Notes: a model not told the origin generated them from the letters alone. A stretch of DNA of 64,000 bases from a candidate division KSB1 bacterium (GCA_022566355.1 JADFJB010000002.1:60320-124319); one strand, 5' to 3'. Shown: positions 47,869 through 56,489, counted from the stretch's first letter. Made by a program: numbers and translations.

Positions 47869-48213
47869 ATGTATGAATTAAAACAAATTGATGTGTGGTC
47901 TTTGGTAAAAATCGTTTCAATCCTGTCTTTTGCCCTGGGGCTCGTTATAGGTTTTATTTATTTATTGATGATTTTATTTATTTCACAGATCTCATCATCA
48001 TTGATGGGTGATTTTGATCCTGAGATGATGCAAATTGGTGGATTTGTTGGATTTTTTATGGTGTTTTTTATTGCAATTTTAACCTCCCTTTTTTATACAG
48101 TTGTTACGGCTATTTTAGCTGTCCTTTATAACGGCATTTCCGGATTTACCGGAGGCATCCGGATTCGAATGACGGTAGCGGAAGTGGAACAGAGCTCACA
48201 ACCCAATGTCTGA
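47869..48213 (+). CDS. Small membrane protein, DUF3566-like
   Basis: 114 residues with two transmembrane helices (VSILSFALGLVIGFIYLLMILF and FMVFFIAILTSLFYTVVTAIL). It ends with LAVLYNGISGFTGGIRIRM, the pattern of the DUF3566 family of small membrane proteins found widely in bacteria. The start KQIDVWSLVKI also fits. ATG 47869 lies 27 bp after the tRNA; a longer frame would run into the tRNA and is rejected. Its end overlaps gltX by 8 bp. Function unknown. Confidence 0.72.
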   Translation: MYELKQIDVWSLVKIVSILSFALGLVIGFIYLLMILFISQISSSLMGDFDPEMMQIGGFVGFFMVFFIAILTSLFYTVVTAILAVLYNGISGFTGGIRIRMTVAEVEQSSQPNV

Positions 48214-49642
48214 ACTTTCAGATAATAAATCGATTCGAGTAAGATTTGCACCCAGCCCGACCGGTAGTTTGCATATTGGTGGAGCCCGGACAGCTCTTTT
48301 TAACTGGTTGTTTGCCAGAAATAACAAGGGTGAATTTTTCCTGCGAATTGAAGATACGGATAAAAAGCGTTCATCCGGGGAAATGGTTGATGAGATTATA
48401 GGAGGGTTACGGTGGTTAGGGTTAAATTTTAACGGAAACATCGTTTACCAATCTTCACGACTTGATATATACCGGAAATTTGCTCAGGAATTGTTGGATA
48501 ATAACAAAGCTTACCAGTGTTATTGCGAAAAACCTGAAGCAGAATCGGTGCAGCCCGGTGATGAATCTTCCGAACCGAGCATATGTGAGTGCTATTTATT
48601 CACATCAAAAGAAAGAGAGGAGCACTTAAACCAGGGCATAAAGCCCGCAATCCGCTTTTGGGTTCCGGAAGGATCTGTTTGTTTCGATGATCTAGTTTAC
48701 GGTTCCTTGGAATTTGAAAATGCTGAGATGGAAAATTTTGTGATCTTACGCGCTGATGGGACACCTACTTATCATCTTGCAGTTGTGGTAGATGATCATG
48801 ATATGGCCATCTCGCATGTCATTCGCGGAGAAGATCATTTAACCAACACACCGAAGCAGATTTTGTTATATTATGCTCTTGATTGGCATTTGCCGGAATT
48901 TGCACATTTGCCTCTCATCCTGGGGCCAGATAAAAAAAGATTAAGCAAAAGACACGGTGCGTCTTCGATTGAGCAATACTCTAAATCAGGCATATTGCCT
49001 GAAGCTTTGGTAAATTATATTGCACTTCTGGGTTGGTCTCCTGGAGAGGATAAGGAAATTATGAGCGAAAATGAATTAATAAATTTGTTTTCCTTGGAAA
49101 GGATTTCAAAAAAAAGTGCGGTTTTTGATTCGGTGAAGCTTGAATGGGTGAATAGTGAGTATATTAAAAAACATAAAACAGATGAATTGGTTAAGTTAGT
49201 AATTCCTTATTTGATTGATGCTGAATTGATAACCGAAGAAGAAATTCCGGCAAAATTAGGTTATCTTAAAACCGTGGTTGATATTTTTAAATCGCGGATG
49301 AAGACCATGAAAGACTTATCCAGGTTGGGCAAGTATTTTTTTAAAGATCCGGAAAACTATGACGGCAATGCCTTGAAAAAATACTGGACCCAGGAAACCA
49401 AAAACTATCTTGATGAATTCAACAAAGAACTTGCTCAAGTTGTTGACTTTTCAGCCGAAAACATTGAAACCGTTTTACGTGAGTTTTGTACAAAAATCGG
49501 AATTCCAGCTGCAAAATTAATACATCCAATTAGAATTGTCATTACCGGTTTTGCCGTTAGCCCGGGTTTATTTGAGATGATAGAGGCGATCGGAAAAGAA
49601 ACTGTAATGCAAAGGATAGAAAAAGGCATAGAAACCATTTGA
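48206..49642 (+). CDS. gltX: Glutamyl-tRNA synthetase
   Basis: 478 residues, normal length. The class I HIGH-type motif is PSPTGSLHIGGARTALFN (about residues 14-31) and the KMSKS equivalent KKRLSKRHGASS lies near 250. The catalytic and anticodon-binding domains are complete. It charges tRNA-Glu; whether it also misacylates tRNA-Gln (which would need GatCAB) cannot be told here. The ATG overlaps the preceding gene by 8 bp, and a tRNA-Gln gene follows 6 bp after the stop. Confidence 0.96.
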   Translation: MSELSDNKSIRVRFAPSPTGSLHIGGARTALFNWLFARNNKGEFFLRIEDTDKKRSSGEMVDEIIGGLRWLGLNFNGNIVYQSSRLDIYRKFAQELLDNNKAYQCYCEKPEAESVQPGDESSEPSICECYLFTSKEREEHLNQGIKPAIRFWVPEGSVCFDDLVYGSLEFENAEMENFVILRADGTPTYHLAVVVDDHDMAISHVIRGEDHLTNTPKQILLYYALDWHLPEFAHLPLILGPDKKRLSKRHGASSIEQYSKSGILPEALVNYIALLGWSPGEDKEIMSENELINLFSLERISKKSAVFDSVKLEWVNSEYIKKHKTDELVKLVIPYLIDAELITEEEIPAKLGYLKTVVDIFKSRMKTMKDLSRLGKYFFKDPENYDGNALKKYWTQETKNYLDEFNKELAQVVDFSAENIETVLREFCTKIGIPAAKLIHPIRIVITGFAVSPGLFEMIEAIGKETVMQRIEKGIETI

Positions 49643-49648
49643 ATGTTT

Positions 49649-49719
49649 TGGGGAGTCGTCTAATGGCAGGACGATGGACTCTGGATCCATTGGTCGGGGT
49701 TCGAATCCCTGCTCCCCAG
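49649..49719 (+). tRNA. tRNA-Gln (CTG)
   Basis: Acceptor TGGGGAG with CTCCCCA (49712-49718), discriminator G. Anticodon stem ATGGA/TCCAT and loop CTCTGGA give anticodon CTG. The T arm is GGGGTTCGAATCCCT. CCA is not encoded. The U1-A72-type opening pair is the usual glutamine identity element. Confidence 0.94.
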
Positions 49720-49733
49720 CTAAGACTTTAGAC

Positions 49734-49807
49734 GCGCCAGTGGCTCAATTGGATAGAGCATCTGACTTCGGATCAGAGGGTTGAGGGTTCGAGTCCTTCC
49801 TGGCGCG
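49734..49807 (+). tRNA. tRNA-Arg (TCG)
   Basis: Acceptor GCGCCAG with CTGGCGC (49800-49806), discriminator G. Anticodon stem TCTGA/TCAGA and loop CTTCGGA give anticodon TCG. CCA is not encoded. It is the last gene of the + strand core block. Confidence 0.94.
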
Positions 49808-49825
49808 CTAATAAAAACAGGACTT

Positions 49826-49855
49826 AAGCCTGATTTATTCAGGCTTTCGTTTTTG
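49826..49855 (+). terminator. Rho-independent terminator after tRNA-Arg
   Basis: Perfect 8-bp stem AAGCCTGA (49826-49833) and TCAGGCTT (49839-49846), 5-nt loop, then TCGTTTTTG. Confidence 0.9.
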
Positions 49856-49975
49856 TTGTAAAAAAATGTTACCACTTTTCATGAAAATCCTTTTAATAAT
49901 TGAATAATCTTCCATACAAATAATTCCGCTTCCGAGATCCCATTCACCCAAAAATTGAGGGTAGGGTAAGATATA

Positions 49976-50164
49976 TTAATTAACCCGGATAATTCATAGC
50001 CACCAAGACTCAAAGACACAAAGCTTCAAAAAATAAAGGTTAAGAAAGGTTGATTTTTTATATTGACCGAAAATTGGTTCATAGTAATCTTCTTTATAAC
50101 TTTCATATTCTTATTGACTTAGAGTCTTGGTGGCAAAAATTCATGAATAGTGCAGGTTAATTAA
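49976..50164. mobile_element. 189-bp element with imperfect inverted-repeat ends, MITE-like
   Basis: The ends are TTAATTAACC and GGTTAATTAA (exact inverse). Inside, ATTCAT and the 13-bp GCCACCAAGACTC (49999-50011) recur inverted at 50122-50134 and further out. The core is AT-rich and holds no open frame. The CCACCAAGACTC..AAAGACACAAAG style resembles intergenic repeats seen in many environmental bacteria. It sits in the 420-bp gap between the tRNA-Arg terminator and the esterase gene; nothing else is evident there. Confidence 0.55.
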
Positions 50165-50275
50165 GGAATTTTATAAAGCTGATATGTTACGCCGGAGTTA
50201 TTAATAACACGTCATTTGTTGTATTTATAAAAATATTTCTCGTCGTAAACTCCTCGAAATGACAGCATCGAGGGG

Positions 50276-51919
50276 TCAATATCTCCACCAGGGTGTTGTC
50301 GCACCCTTTGGTTTTTTCCGCAGGATGTACTGGGCAATCTCTTTCAGTCGTTCGGCCTGTGTTACCGGTCCGCTCCAGCAATGAGGCTCACGGTCGCCAT
50401 ACATGAAAAATCCCGGGTATTGTGGATTCGTGGTTGTTTTCATCCATTCTTCCATGAGGACCACTGCTTTATCCAGGTAATACGTGTCCATATCACCGGT
50501 GTAAATGTGCAGCTTGTCAATCAATTTAGGCCCTACATCAGACCAGTTCTTTTGCAGGAAGTAAAGCAAATCGTAGTTTTCTTTCCAGTATAAAGCAACC
50601 TCTTTGTCGATCACACCGCTATACTTGTCGAAAAGTGGTTTGTAATAACCATCCTCACCTACCGGTCCATAAACCGCTGACCAAATGTCCATCTGCCTTC
50701 CCGATCTGCCTTTGGTACCGCAAACCAGTTCGAAATGATTTTTTTGTTCTGCTGTCAAACGCACCTGTCCGAAGATATCACGGATATTTGGAGTGGGAGT
50801 GCGATACCACTCGTATTGTTTATAAAACGCATTTTCATCCTCATAGATGTCGATGCCTTCATAGCTGGCAAATGTAACAGGGTCCGGGCAGTATGCCCAG
50901 GTGCCGCCAAAGAAATCCGTCTGGAAAAATTGTAGCGCCAACGCTTCCCAACCGCCGGTGGAGCCTCCGGTGAGGATTCGGGCATAGGGCTCCCGAATAA
51001 TTCGGAATCGCTGTTCAACTTCCGGGATCAACTCCTGCATGATAGCATCGCCATAAGGCCCCACGTTGACGGAATTGACCGCATAGGAATCATCATAATA
51101 AGGATTGGGATGCTGAAAAGTAACCACGATCATCCTGGGGAAATTGTCTTTGATCCACTCATCGTAAAGATCGCTTCCTTCCCTGAAACGTAGTGGAGCT
51201 GACAAAGAAAAATGACCCTGACGGTAGATCACGGGATAGTGAATTTTCTCCTTCTCGTAATCCCGCGGTAGAAGGACAGTGGCCCCGAGATAAATCGGAC
51301 GTCCCCAAAATTGAGTAAGCATAGAACTTTCAAAGCGAAACCGTTTAACCCACTTTGAGTCAGAAGGAATTTGAACAGGCGGAATGACCATGTCAGCTTG
51401 TATTTTTAGGTGATATCCTTTGTCGGGATCTAGGTAAAGTTGCTTAACTTCGCTGTATAAGTTTCCCGGTGAAGCATTCCAGCGCTGCCCTTCCCATTGG
51501 TCGTCATGCATCCAAACCACATGGCCATCCGCACGGCGAAATTCAGAATAGATGTTGACAAAAGCCTGGACATAATAATCACCCACGGGTATGTTGCTTA
51601 GACTGGCAACTGGTGATCCTAAATCGGTTTCGTCAATAAAAGCGGACTGTCCCGGGGATAGCTTTTCAACATCGCGGCCAAAGAAGGGGGTACCCCGAAC
51701 CTGATTAATCTGAAGCCTTGGCTCAGGATTATTTTTACGAGAGATCATAATATAAACTCGCCCGGTGATCGGTTTATCATAGACCGAGGTTGGAACTGAG
51801 ATTTCAAACAATAGCTTGGAATTCGTTTGAGCTATTGCTGATAAATTTAAAAACAGTACATTGATAAAAATCAAATAGAATATTGTAGAGAATAATTGGT
51901 TTGATTTAAAAATTCGCAT
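50276..51919 (-). CDS. Secreted esterase, alpha/beta-hydrolase of the Fes/esterase-D type
   Basis: 547 residues. The signal peptide ends near AIAQ-T (about 29). An N-terminal beta-rich region (about 30-190) precedes a hydrolase domain with LGATVLLPRDYEKEKIHYPVIYRQGH, VVTFQHPNPYYDDSY and the nucleophile elbow TGGSTGGWEA (serine within GGSTGG). A His candidate lies in DREPHCWSG near the end. This resembles enterochelin-esterase-like enzymes; the true substrate is unknown. AAAGGAG stands 8 nt before the ATG at 51919, while an in-frame TTG at 51937 overlaps that site. The upstream gap holds a short tandem repeat. The G+C content is somewhat above the core block. Confidence 0.8.
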   Translation of the reverse strand: MRIFKSNQLFSTIFYLIFINVLFLNLSAIAQTNSKLLFEISVPTSVYDKPITGRVYIMISRKNNPEPRLQINQVRGTPFFGRDVEKLSPGQSAFIDETDLGSPVASLSNIPVGDYYVQAFVNIYSEFRRADGHVVWMHDDQWEGQRWNASPGNLYSEVKQLYLDPDKGYHLKIQADMVIPPVQIPSDSKWVKRFRFESSMLTQFWGRPIYLGATVLLPRDYEKEKIHYPVIYRQGHFSLSAPLRFREGSDLYDEWIKDNFPRMIVVTFQHPNPYYDDSYAVNSVNVGPYGDAIMQELIPEVEQRFRIIREPYARILTGGSTGGWEALALQFFQTDFFGGTWAYCPDPVTFASYEGIDIYEDENAFYKQYEWYRTPTPNIRDIFGQVRLTAEQKNHFELVCGTKGRSGRQMDIWSAVYGPVGEDGYYKPLFDKYSGVIDKEVALYWKENYDLLYFLQKNWSDVGPKLIDKLHIYTGDMDTYYLDKAVVLMEEWMKTTTNPQYPGFFMYGDREPHCWSGPVTQAERLKEIAQYILRKKPKGATTPWWRY

Positions 51920-51939
51920 GCAATTGACTCCTTTCAAAT

Positions 51940-51984
51940 TCAGCCACAGATTTACACAGACTCAGCCACAGATTTTACATAGAC
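51940..51984. repeat. Two tandem copies of a 22-23-bp CAGCCACAGATTT repeat
   Basis: Copies at 51940-51961 and 51962-51984 share TCAGCCACAGATTT and then TACA(C/T)AGAC. The sequence style (CCACAGATTTACACAGA) is that of intergenic repeats common in environmental bacteria. It lies between two minus-strand genes. Confidence 0.6.
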
Positions 51985-52000
51985 CAAAAAAAACACGTCA

Positions 52001-53113
52001 CTAAAATGCTTCATTAATGGTGATATAAGGTCCTGGTGTTCCGCCTTTAAATCCAAAATCGATCCTGATATTGATGCCTTCCGAGCTGCTCCACAAATAG
52101 CGCAGTCCCAAACCAAACGAACTCTTTGCATCTTCCAAATCCAGGCCGGAAATTTCATCAGCCACCTTACCTAACCCTAAAAACCCCACTAAACCGAAAC
52201 GGCCAAAAACTCGTTGGCGAAATTCGGTTTGAAAAACCAGGGCATTTTTGTCCCGGTACCTGCCTTCGTAGTAGCCCCGCATGATATTTTTGCCGCCTAG
52301 CCTGGAAAGGAATTGAAATGGCGGGTTACCGGTGATAAAACTGGCAAATCCCTGGAACACCAAAACGCTTGAGGTGCCTAGAGAATAATATTTTCGCAAG
52401 TCTAAAATATAACGGTTAAAGTTAAAATTGCTGCCAATTCCACCACTAAAAAAAGCTGCAGAAAACTGGTGGAAAGTACCATGGGTCGGATAGAAAATAT
52501 TATCTCGCGTATCCCGGTTTACCAGGATACCGGCGCCTGACACGGTTCCACCGGCACTGCCGGGAATAATACCCAATGCCAACAGGCCGCCTGCATCTGT
52601 TTCGCTGATAGATTCGTCCCAGAATTCGTAAAGCAATCCTAAGTTTAATCCCGGACTAACTTTTTTGTAGAAATTCAGGAAAAAGGCAAATGTCTTTGGA
52701 GTGAAGTCTTCCTCCATAGAATCCGTAGTCTCAGGGCCAATGCCGTAGAATTTATCCGGAAATTTCTTATAGCTGACATCTCCATTCAAGCGATAGGTCT
52801 CCTGCTGCCAGTATAAATCGACAGCAACACTACCGATTATTTGGTTTTTCTGGGTAAAAATGAAAGTGGGTTGAATGGTGGATGGGCGAGACTTTGCCGA
52901 ATCGTTATCTCCGCGATAATAATAAATCATCGATGCACCGCCGGCAAATTTGGTTTCCGGGGTGTAGAAAATGGCCGGGATAAAAATGAATCCGCTTTTT
53001 TTACTGTCCTCCGGAGGATCGTCGTTGGTTCCGGAGATTACAAAAGAAGTATTAAAGATCATCGCTAATAGTACGAACAAAGAACAAGTTGATTTTTGGT
53101 TATTGAAATTCAT
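52001..53113 (-). CDS. Outer-membrane beta-barrel of the Omp85/D15 surface-antigen type, no POTRA domains
   Basis: 370 residues. A hydrophobic N-terminal signal is followed by alternating amphipathic strands. The C-terminal part resembles the BamA/D15 barrel: GILVNRDTRDNIFYPTHGTFHQF, then SRLGGKNIMRGYYEGRYRDKNALVFQTEFR, where the RGY element fits the conserved lid-loop RGF of Omp85 proteins, and a final Phe as outer-membrane sorting residue. The length leaves no room for POTRA repeats, so it is a POTRA-less member of unknown role. GAGGAG lies about 8 nt before the ATG. It lies upstream of, and may be co-transcribed with, the esterase gene. Confidence 0.8.
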   Translation of the reverse strand: MNFNNQKSTCSLFVLLAMIFNTSFVISGTNDDPPEDSKKSGFIFIPAIFYTPETKFAGGASMIYYYRGDNDSAKSRPSTIQPTFIFTQKNQIIGSVAVDLYWQQETYRLNGDVSYKKFPDKFYGIGPETTDSMEEDFTPKTFAFFLNFYKKVSPGLNLGLLYEFWDESISETDAGGLLALGIIPGSAGGTVSGAGILVNRDTRDNIFYPTHGTFHQFSAAFFSGGIGSNFNFNRYILDLRKYYSLGTSSVLVFQGFASFITGNPPFQFLSRLGGKNIMRGYYEGRYRDKNALVFQTEFRQRVFGRFGLVGFLGLGKVADEISGLDLEDAKSSFGLGLRYLWSSSEGINIRIDFGFKGGTPGPYITINEAF

Positions 53114-53294
53114 GTGGTTCTCCTCAAACTATATTCAATTAGTAATTTAGTAACAGTCGCTGCATCATTGTTCCCTCCTAACGGAAGGTTTGCATCGACA
53201 ATATTGCAAAAATATCATTTTTTACTTAATAGAAGTTAGCAGAAAAATAGTATTAGATATTACTAGTGTTTATCTCGTTCCTGGTTCGATTCTA

Positions 53295-53717
53295 TTATGA
53301 ACGAGCGGGGTAGGTTTCATGGACCGTTTCTAGAATTAACTCAGCAACCAACTCATCATCGTGCCTCAAATTATAAATTTCACTGTGAGATGGATGATCT
53401 GGTTCAGGTTCATGAAGAACTTCAAGATTTCGTCCATCTAGACTTTCTTTTATGACTATATCTCGGACTTCACCAACATTTAGGATCGCTATTTTTGCAC
53501 TTGCACCTATACTTAACTTTGCGGAGTAAATATTCCGAATTTCTGCTAGTACGCTCTCCCTGTTTGGACTGTTTAGAAATTCCAACCAATTTACAGATAA
53601 GTTTTCTTCATCGGATCTCAACATGAAAGCAGCAGGCTGAATTTGACCATCTTCTACTTGCATAGGTTTACAAAAGCGTGAAATATGATCACGGTCAGGT
53701 ATCTTATCACCTTTCAT
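53295..53717 (-). CDS. Small protein of unknown function, last gene of a three-gene cassette
   Basis: 140 residues, soluble, no signal peptide. The start DKIPDRDHISRFCKPMQVEDGQI followed by AAFMLRSDEENLSVNWLEF resembles a scattered family of small accessory proteins that I cannot name. The region DHPSHSEIY contains possible metal-ligand histidines (inference). It overlaps the preceding gene by about 11 bp, so it is co-translated with it. A 7-bp inverted repeat (CTCGTTC at 53274-53280 with GAACGAG at 53299-53305) spans the gene end, but no T run follows. Function unknown. Confidence 0.65.
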   Translation of the reverse strand: MKGDKIPDRDHISRFCKPMQVEDGQIQPAAFMLRSDEENLSVNWLEFLNSPNRESVLAEIRNIYSAKLSIGASAKIAILNVGEVRDIVIKESLDGRNLEVLHEPEPDHPSHSEIYNLRHDDELVAELILETVHETYPARS

Positions 53718-54384
53718 CTGAGATCAAATCCCATAAACAATGAGACTCTATCACCTCATCCAAAACATCATAGGTTGTTGTTCCAGAAAACCTATTTCGT
53801 CTTTGAGGATGCTTCTTATTCGGTTCGAATATTACAAAACGGACATCCTTATTGGGTAAAAAATGCACGCTGAATAACCTCCTCTTTTCATCCTTCCATG
53901 AAGCATATATGTTATAATCAGGCGTTAATGAAATAGCTGGTGGTTTTAGATTTGTATGTAAAAGAAGAAAACTGTAAAAGTAGCGAATAGAGCCAAGAGT
54001 AATACCAGTACAGTCTAAATCATCTTCCTTAGCATCCATAAACAATAAGAGAAGTCTATTTGCCAATTTCTCACGATTAAGAATAGATTTGGATGTTCTT
54101 ATAAGATAAATAACATTATTTACATCATTATCATTGCTATCTAATAATACTGACTGTGTATGTGGATGCCTTTCGTTACCAAACAACTCATTTATTAGGT
54201 TTTCCCGACCACCATGGGTTACGGCTGTCCAGCAGCGATATACATTAGATACTTTTTGTTGTTTATCTACTGGAACCCATGCTTCAGCAATTAACTCACT
54301 ACTCGGTTCGTATATAAGATCTACATCACTATATGCTTTAGATAAAAAACTTTTATATTTTTTTGGTGAATCAATTTTAGGCAT
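53707..54384 (-). CDS. Protein of unknown function, middle gene of a three-gene cassette
   Basis: 225 residues, soluble. It has an alpha/beta pattern with hydrophobic stretches (SIRYFYSFLLLH) and a conserved-looking C-terminal half: ISLTPDYNIYASWKDEKRRLFSVHFLP, DVRFVIFEPNKKHPQ and SGTTTYDVLDEV. No catalytic motif is recognised. ATG 54384 lies inside the end of the TIGR04255-like gene, overlapping it by 8 bp; an in-frame GTG 9 bp upstream is an alternative. The tight overlaps on both sides say that the three products act together. Low G+C matches the core block rather than the peptidase genes further on. Confidence 0.65.
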   Translation of the reverse strand: MPKIDSPKKYKSFLSKAYSDVDLIYEPSSELIAEAWVPVDKQQKVSNVYRCWTAVTHGGRENLINELFGNERHPHTQSVLLDSNDNDVNNVIYLIRTSKSILNREKLANRLLLLFMDAKEDDLDCTGITLGSIRYFYSFLLLHTNLKPPAISLTPDYNIYASWKDEKRRLFSVHFLPNKDVRFVIFEPNKKHPQRRNRFSGTTTYDVLDEVIESHCLWDLISDER

Positions 54385-55183
54385 TTTTTTCACGTTCCCA
54401 AATTTTTTGAATTTCAGAAGTTGTCAGGTCTGTAAAACCGCGAACTATCCATTCATGTGCTAAGTCGAACCATTCGCGAATAGACTCCTTACTTTTTGAT
54501 TTAGCGATCCCTTTCGTTTTCATTTCCAAAACAAACAAAGGAACTTTATCTTCAGTCCGTATAGCTTGTTTAAGATCAACAATCAGGTGTCCCTTTTGTT
54601 CCTGGAAAGGATACTCTGTATGCCAAGCAACTTTTTCGGGGTTCGGTAAAAAGCACTTCTTGTTTTGCTTCCAAATCAAATCTGAAAAGATTTTTGGCAG
54701 ATCATCAATCGTATCCCATCCTTGCCCTTTGGGAATATGGTTGATGTAGGTAAGCTCGTATTCGATTGGCTCTAGATCACCGAACTTAAATTCGCTAAAA
54801 AAATCTAAAATAATTTCCAGAACCTTCTCGAAACTTTTGATGACATGACTATATCGAGGATATTCGTTTTCTCTGCGGCGCCAATTAAAGTAAAACCGAT
54901 CAATTTGAAATTGAATCAATTGATCGTCTGATTTGCTTATAAACCATACTCTAGGTATCGGTACACCTGTTGCCTCATCAATTAAAATCTCACCTTTACT
55001 GGTAGCTATTTGTGAGACATGTTGAATCTTTGGATATTCATTGCGAAACTTTTCCCAAAGAGAACCAATATGGGGTATGTAGAACTCATCAGGAGGTTGA
55101 AATCGCAAGCCACAATAAACCTCGTTAACAGGAGGCTTTTTATAACTTGGAAGAGCGCCTAAGTCAGTACTTGAACGTACCAT
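54377..55183 (-). CDS. TIGR04255-family-like protein
   Basis: 268 residues from the preferred ATG (an ATG at 55225 gives 14 more). The start KKPPVNEVYCGLRFQPPDEF, then IGSLWEKFRNEYP, FQIDRFYFNWRR and PIEYELTYINHIPKG in the middle, match my knowledge of the sporadically distributed TIGR04255 family. Function is unknown; such genes occur patchily, often in accessory regions. It is the first gene of a minus-strand cassette with two further unknown genes. A good ribosome site upstream (AAAGGAG) belongs not to this frame but to a short leader frame that overlaps the start. Confidence 0.72.
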   Translation of the reverse strand: MVRSSTDLGALPSYKKPPVNEVYCGLRFQPPDEFYIPHIGSLWEKFRNEYPKIQHVSQIATSKGEILIDEATGVPIPRVWFISKSDDQLIQFQIDRFYFNWRRRENEYPRYSHVIKSFEKVLEIILDFFSEFKFGDLEPIEYELTYINHIPKGQGWDTIDDLPKIFSDLIWKQNKKCFLPNPEKVAWHTEYPFQEQKGHLIVDLKQAIRTEDKVPLFVLEMKTKGIAKSKSKESIREWFDLAHEWIVRGFTDLTTSEIQKIWEREKNA

Positions 55184-55238
55184 AAAAAAACCTATGTTTA
55201 TGTAAAAAAATTTTATAGCATACATAAAATAATAACAT
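55164..55238 (-). CDS. Possible 24-residue leader peptide ahead of the TIGR04255-like gene
   Basis: AAAGGAG at 55247-55253 (read on the minus strand) lies 8 nt before an ATG at 55238 that opens a 24-codon frame rich in Phe, Leu, Tyr, Lys and His. It stops at 55164, 19 bp inside the next gene. No other start for the cassette has so good a ribosome site. It could couple translation or be fortuitous. Confidence 0.35.
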   Translation of the reverse strand: MLLFYVCYKIFLHKHRFFYGTFKY

Positions 55239-55561
55239 AAATATAACTCCTTTGCATTAAATTTAATAGTTAAAAATAAAACATCAAGGGGATTACAACT
55301 AACTTACCATAACCCTCATTTTTTCTTTATCCAACAATCAAACAACATCCTGGTAATTTATGGTCGTTGACGAAAATAAGACCAGTGTCGAATTCTATTT
55401 TTTATCTCTGACATATTAACCAATTTGCAGGTTTGACCAGGTGGTGGAAAACCAATTTCAAAAAAAACTAATTGCCACTAACACATTAAGTAAAAAATGG
55501 ATTTGCAGTAAGCAGAAAATTGTATCTGGTTTCAACCGATTTAGCATTTTTTGAGTCTGAC
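55239..55561. other. Intergenic region between divergent units
   Basis: AT-rich sequence separating the minus-strand cassette from the plus-strand hydrolase promoter. Apart from the cassette ribosome site at its left edge I see no gene, tRNA, clear hairpin or repeat. A promoter for the cassette should lie here but no convincing -35/-10 pair is visible on the minus strand. Confidence 0.5.
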
Positions 55562-55590
55562 TTGACAAAAAGGTTATCATTCATTAATAT
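55562..55590 (+). promoter_or_regulatory. Strong sigma-70-type promoter of the metallo-hydrolase gene
   Basis: TTGACA (55562-55567), 17 nt, TAATAT (55585-55590), the same hexamers and spacing as the hrcA promoter. Transcription would begin near 55597, so an in-frame TTG at 55594 cannot be the start codon. Confidence 0.85.
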
Positions 55591-55644
55591 TGGTTGAAAC
55601 AACACATCACCAAAAACACCGCCAATAATTCATGGAGAACTCTC

Positions 55645-56469
55645 ATGATACACAACCTGCTTACCATTCTTATCACACTCTATTTTTTACCATTTACCGG
55701 CACCGACTATAAAATCGAAGCGATTCGATATGCAACGATTCCTCAGTTTCCCTTATCCAGCCTGGTAATCGGTGCGCCTGGAGATGAAAAGATCGACATC
55801 GCCATGGTCATGTGGCTCATTCGCAGTAAGGATCGGAATATTCTTTTTGATTGCGGCTACTATCGCGAGAAGTGGAATGAGCGCTTTACCATCAACGATT
55901 ATCTTCGCCCGGATAAAGCTGTCCAGCTCGCTGGTCTGGAAGCAGATGAGGTTACTGATATAATTATCAGCCATGCACACTGGGATCATATGGGTGGAAT
56001 CGATCTATTTCCTAATGCCACAATTTGGATTCAAAAATCGGAGTTCGAATACTATACCGGCGCGGCCTGGCAGGAAGGCGGTCGTCACGGCGGTATCGAT
56101 CCGGAGGATATGTTAACCCTGGTGCGCCGCAATACCAACGGAAAGCTAAGATTGGTTAATGGCGATGATGTGGAAATCTTTCCCGGTATTCGGGTTTTCA
56201 CCGGTGCGCGCCATACCTATTCATCCCAATATATTTTGGTTGAAACAGATCCGCCTTACGTTTTGGCTTCCGACAACTGCTATCTTTACCGTAACCTGGA
56301 AACCAAATCTCCGGTTGCTACATTTACACCCGAAGACGGGGTGGCAAACGTCGAAGCACAAGCTCGTATGATTGCCCTTGCCGGATCATCGGAGCGCGTT
56401 ATCCCCGGCCACGATTTTCAACAGTTTAAACGATTTCCAGGCAAGGAGCGGGTTGCGTTTATAAAGTGA
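55645..56469 (+). CDS. Metallo-beta-lactamase-fold hydrolase, N-acyl-homoserine-lactonase-like
   Basis: 274 residues. A hydrophobic N-terminus (about 1-20) suggests export or membrane anchoring. The metal-binding motif is SHAHWDHMGG (about residues 109-118), followed by GARHTYSSQ (third histidine), ASDNCYLYRNLE (bridging Asp) and a late IPGHD histidine. The order and spacing match the AiiA-type lactonase group, which opens acyl-homoserine lactones, though lactonases of other substrates share it. ATG 55645 has GGAGA 7 nt upstream and lies about 48 nt after the predicted transcription start. No signal-synthase or receptor gene is seen here, so quorum quenching is an inference. Confidence 0.82.
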   Translation: MIHNLLTILITLYFLPFTGTDYKIEAIRYATIPQFPLSSLVIGAPGDEKIDIAMVMWLIRSKDRNILFDCGYYREKWNERFTINDYLRPDKAVQLAGLEADEVTDIIISHAHWDHMGGIDLFPNATIWIQKSEFEYYTGAAWQEGGRHGGIDPEDMLTLVRRNTNGKLRLVNGDDVEIFPGIRVFTGARHTYSSQYILVETDPPYVLASDNCYLYRNLETKSPVATFTPEDGVANVEAQARMIALAGSSERVIPGHDFQQFKRFPGKERVAFIK

Positions 56470-56489
56470 GGATCCTGTGGCAATAATCC

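Noticed and set aside
49734..49807. tRNA-Arg as an integration site for the accessory region
   Set aside because: I found no second copy of the tRNA 3' end downstream, and a terminator directly follows the tRNA. The decayed integrase is 13 kb away.
55594..55644. TTG start giving the lactonase-like protein 17 more residues
   Set aside because: It coincides with the predicted transcription start, whereas ATG 55645 has a proper ribosome site.
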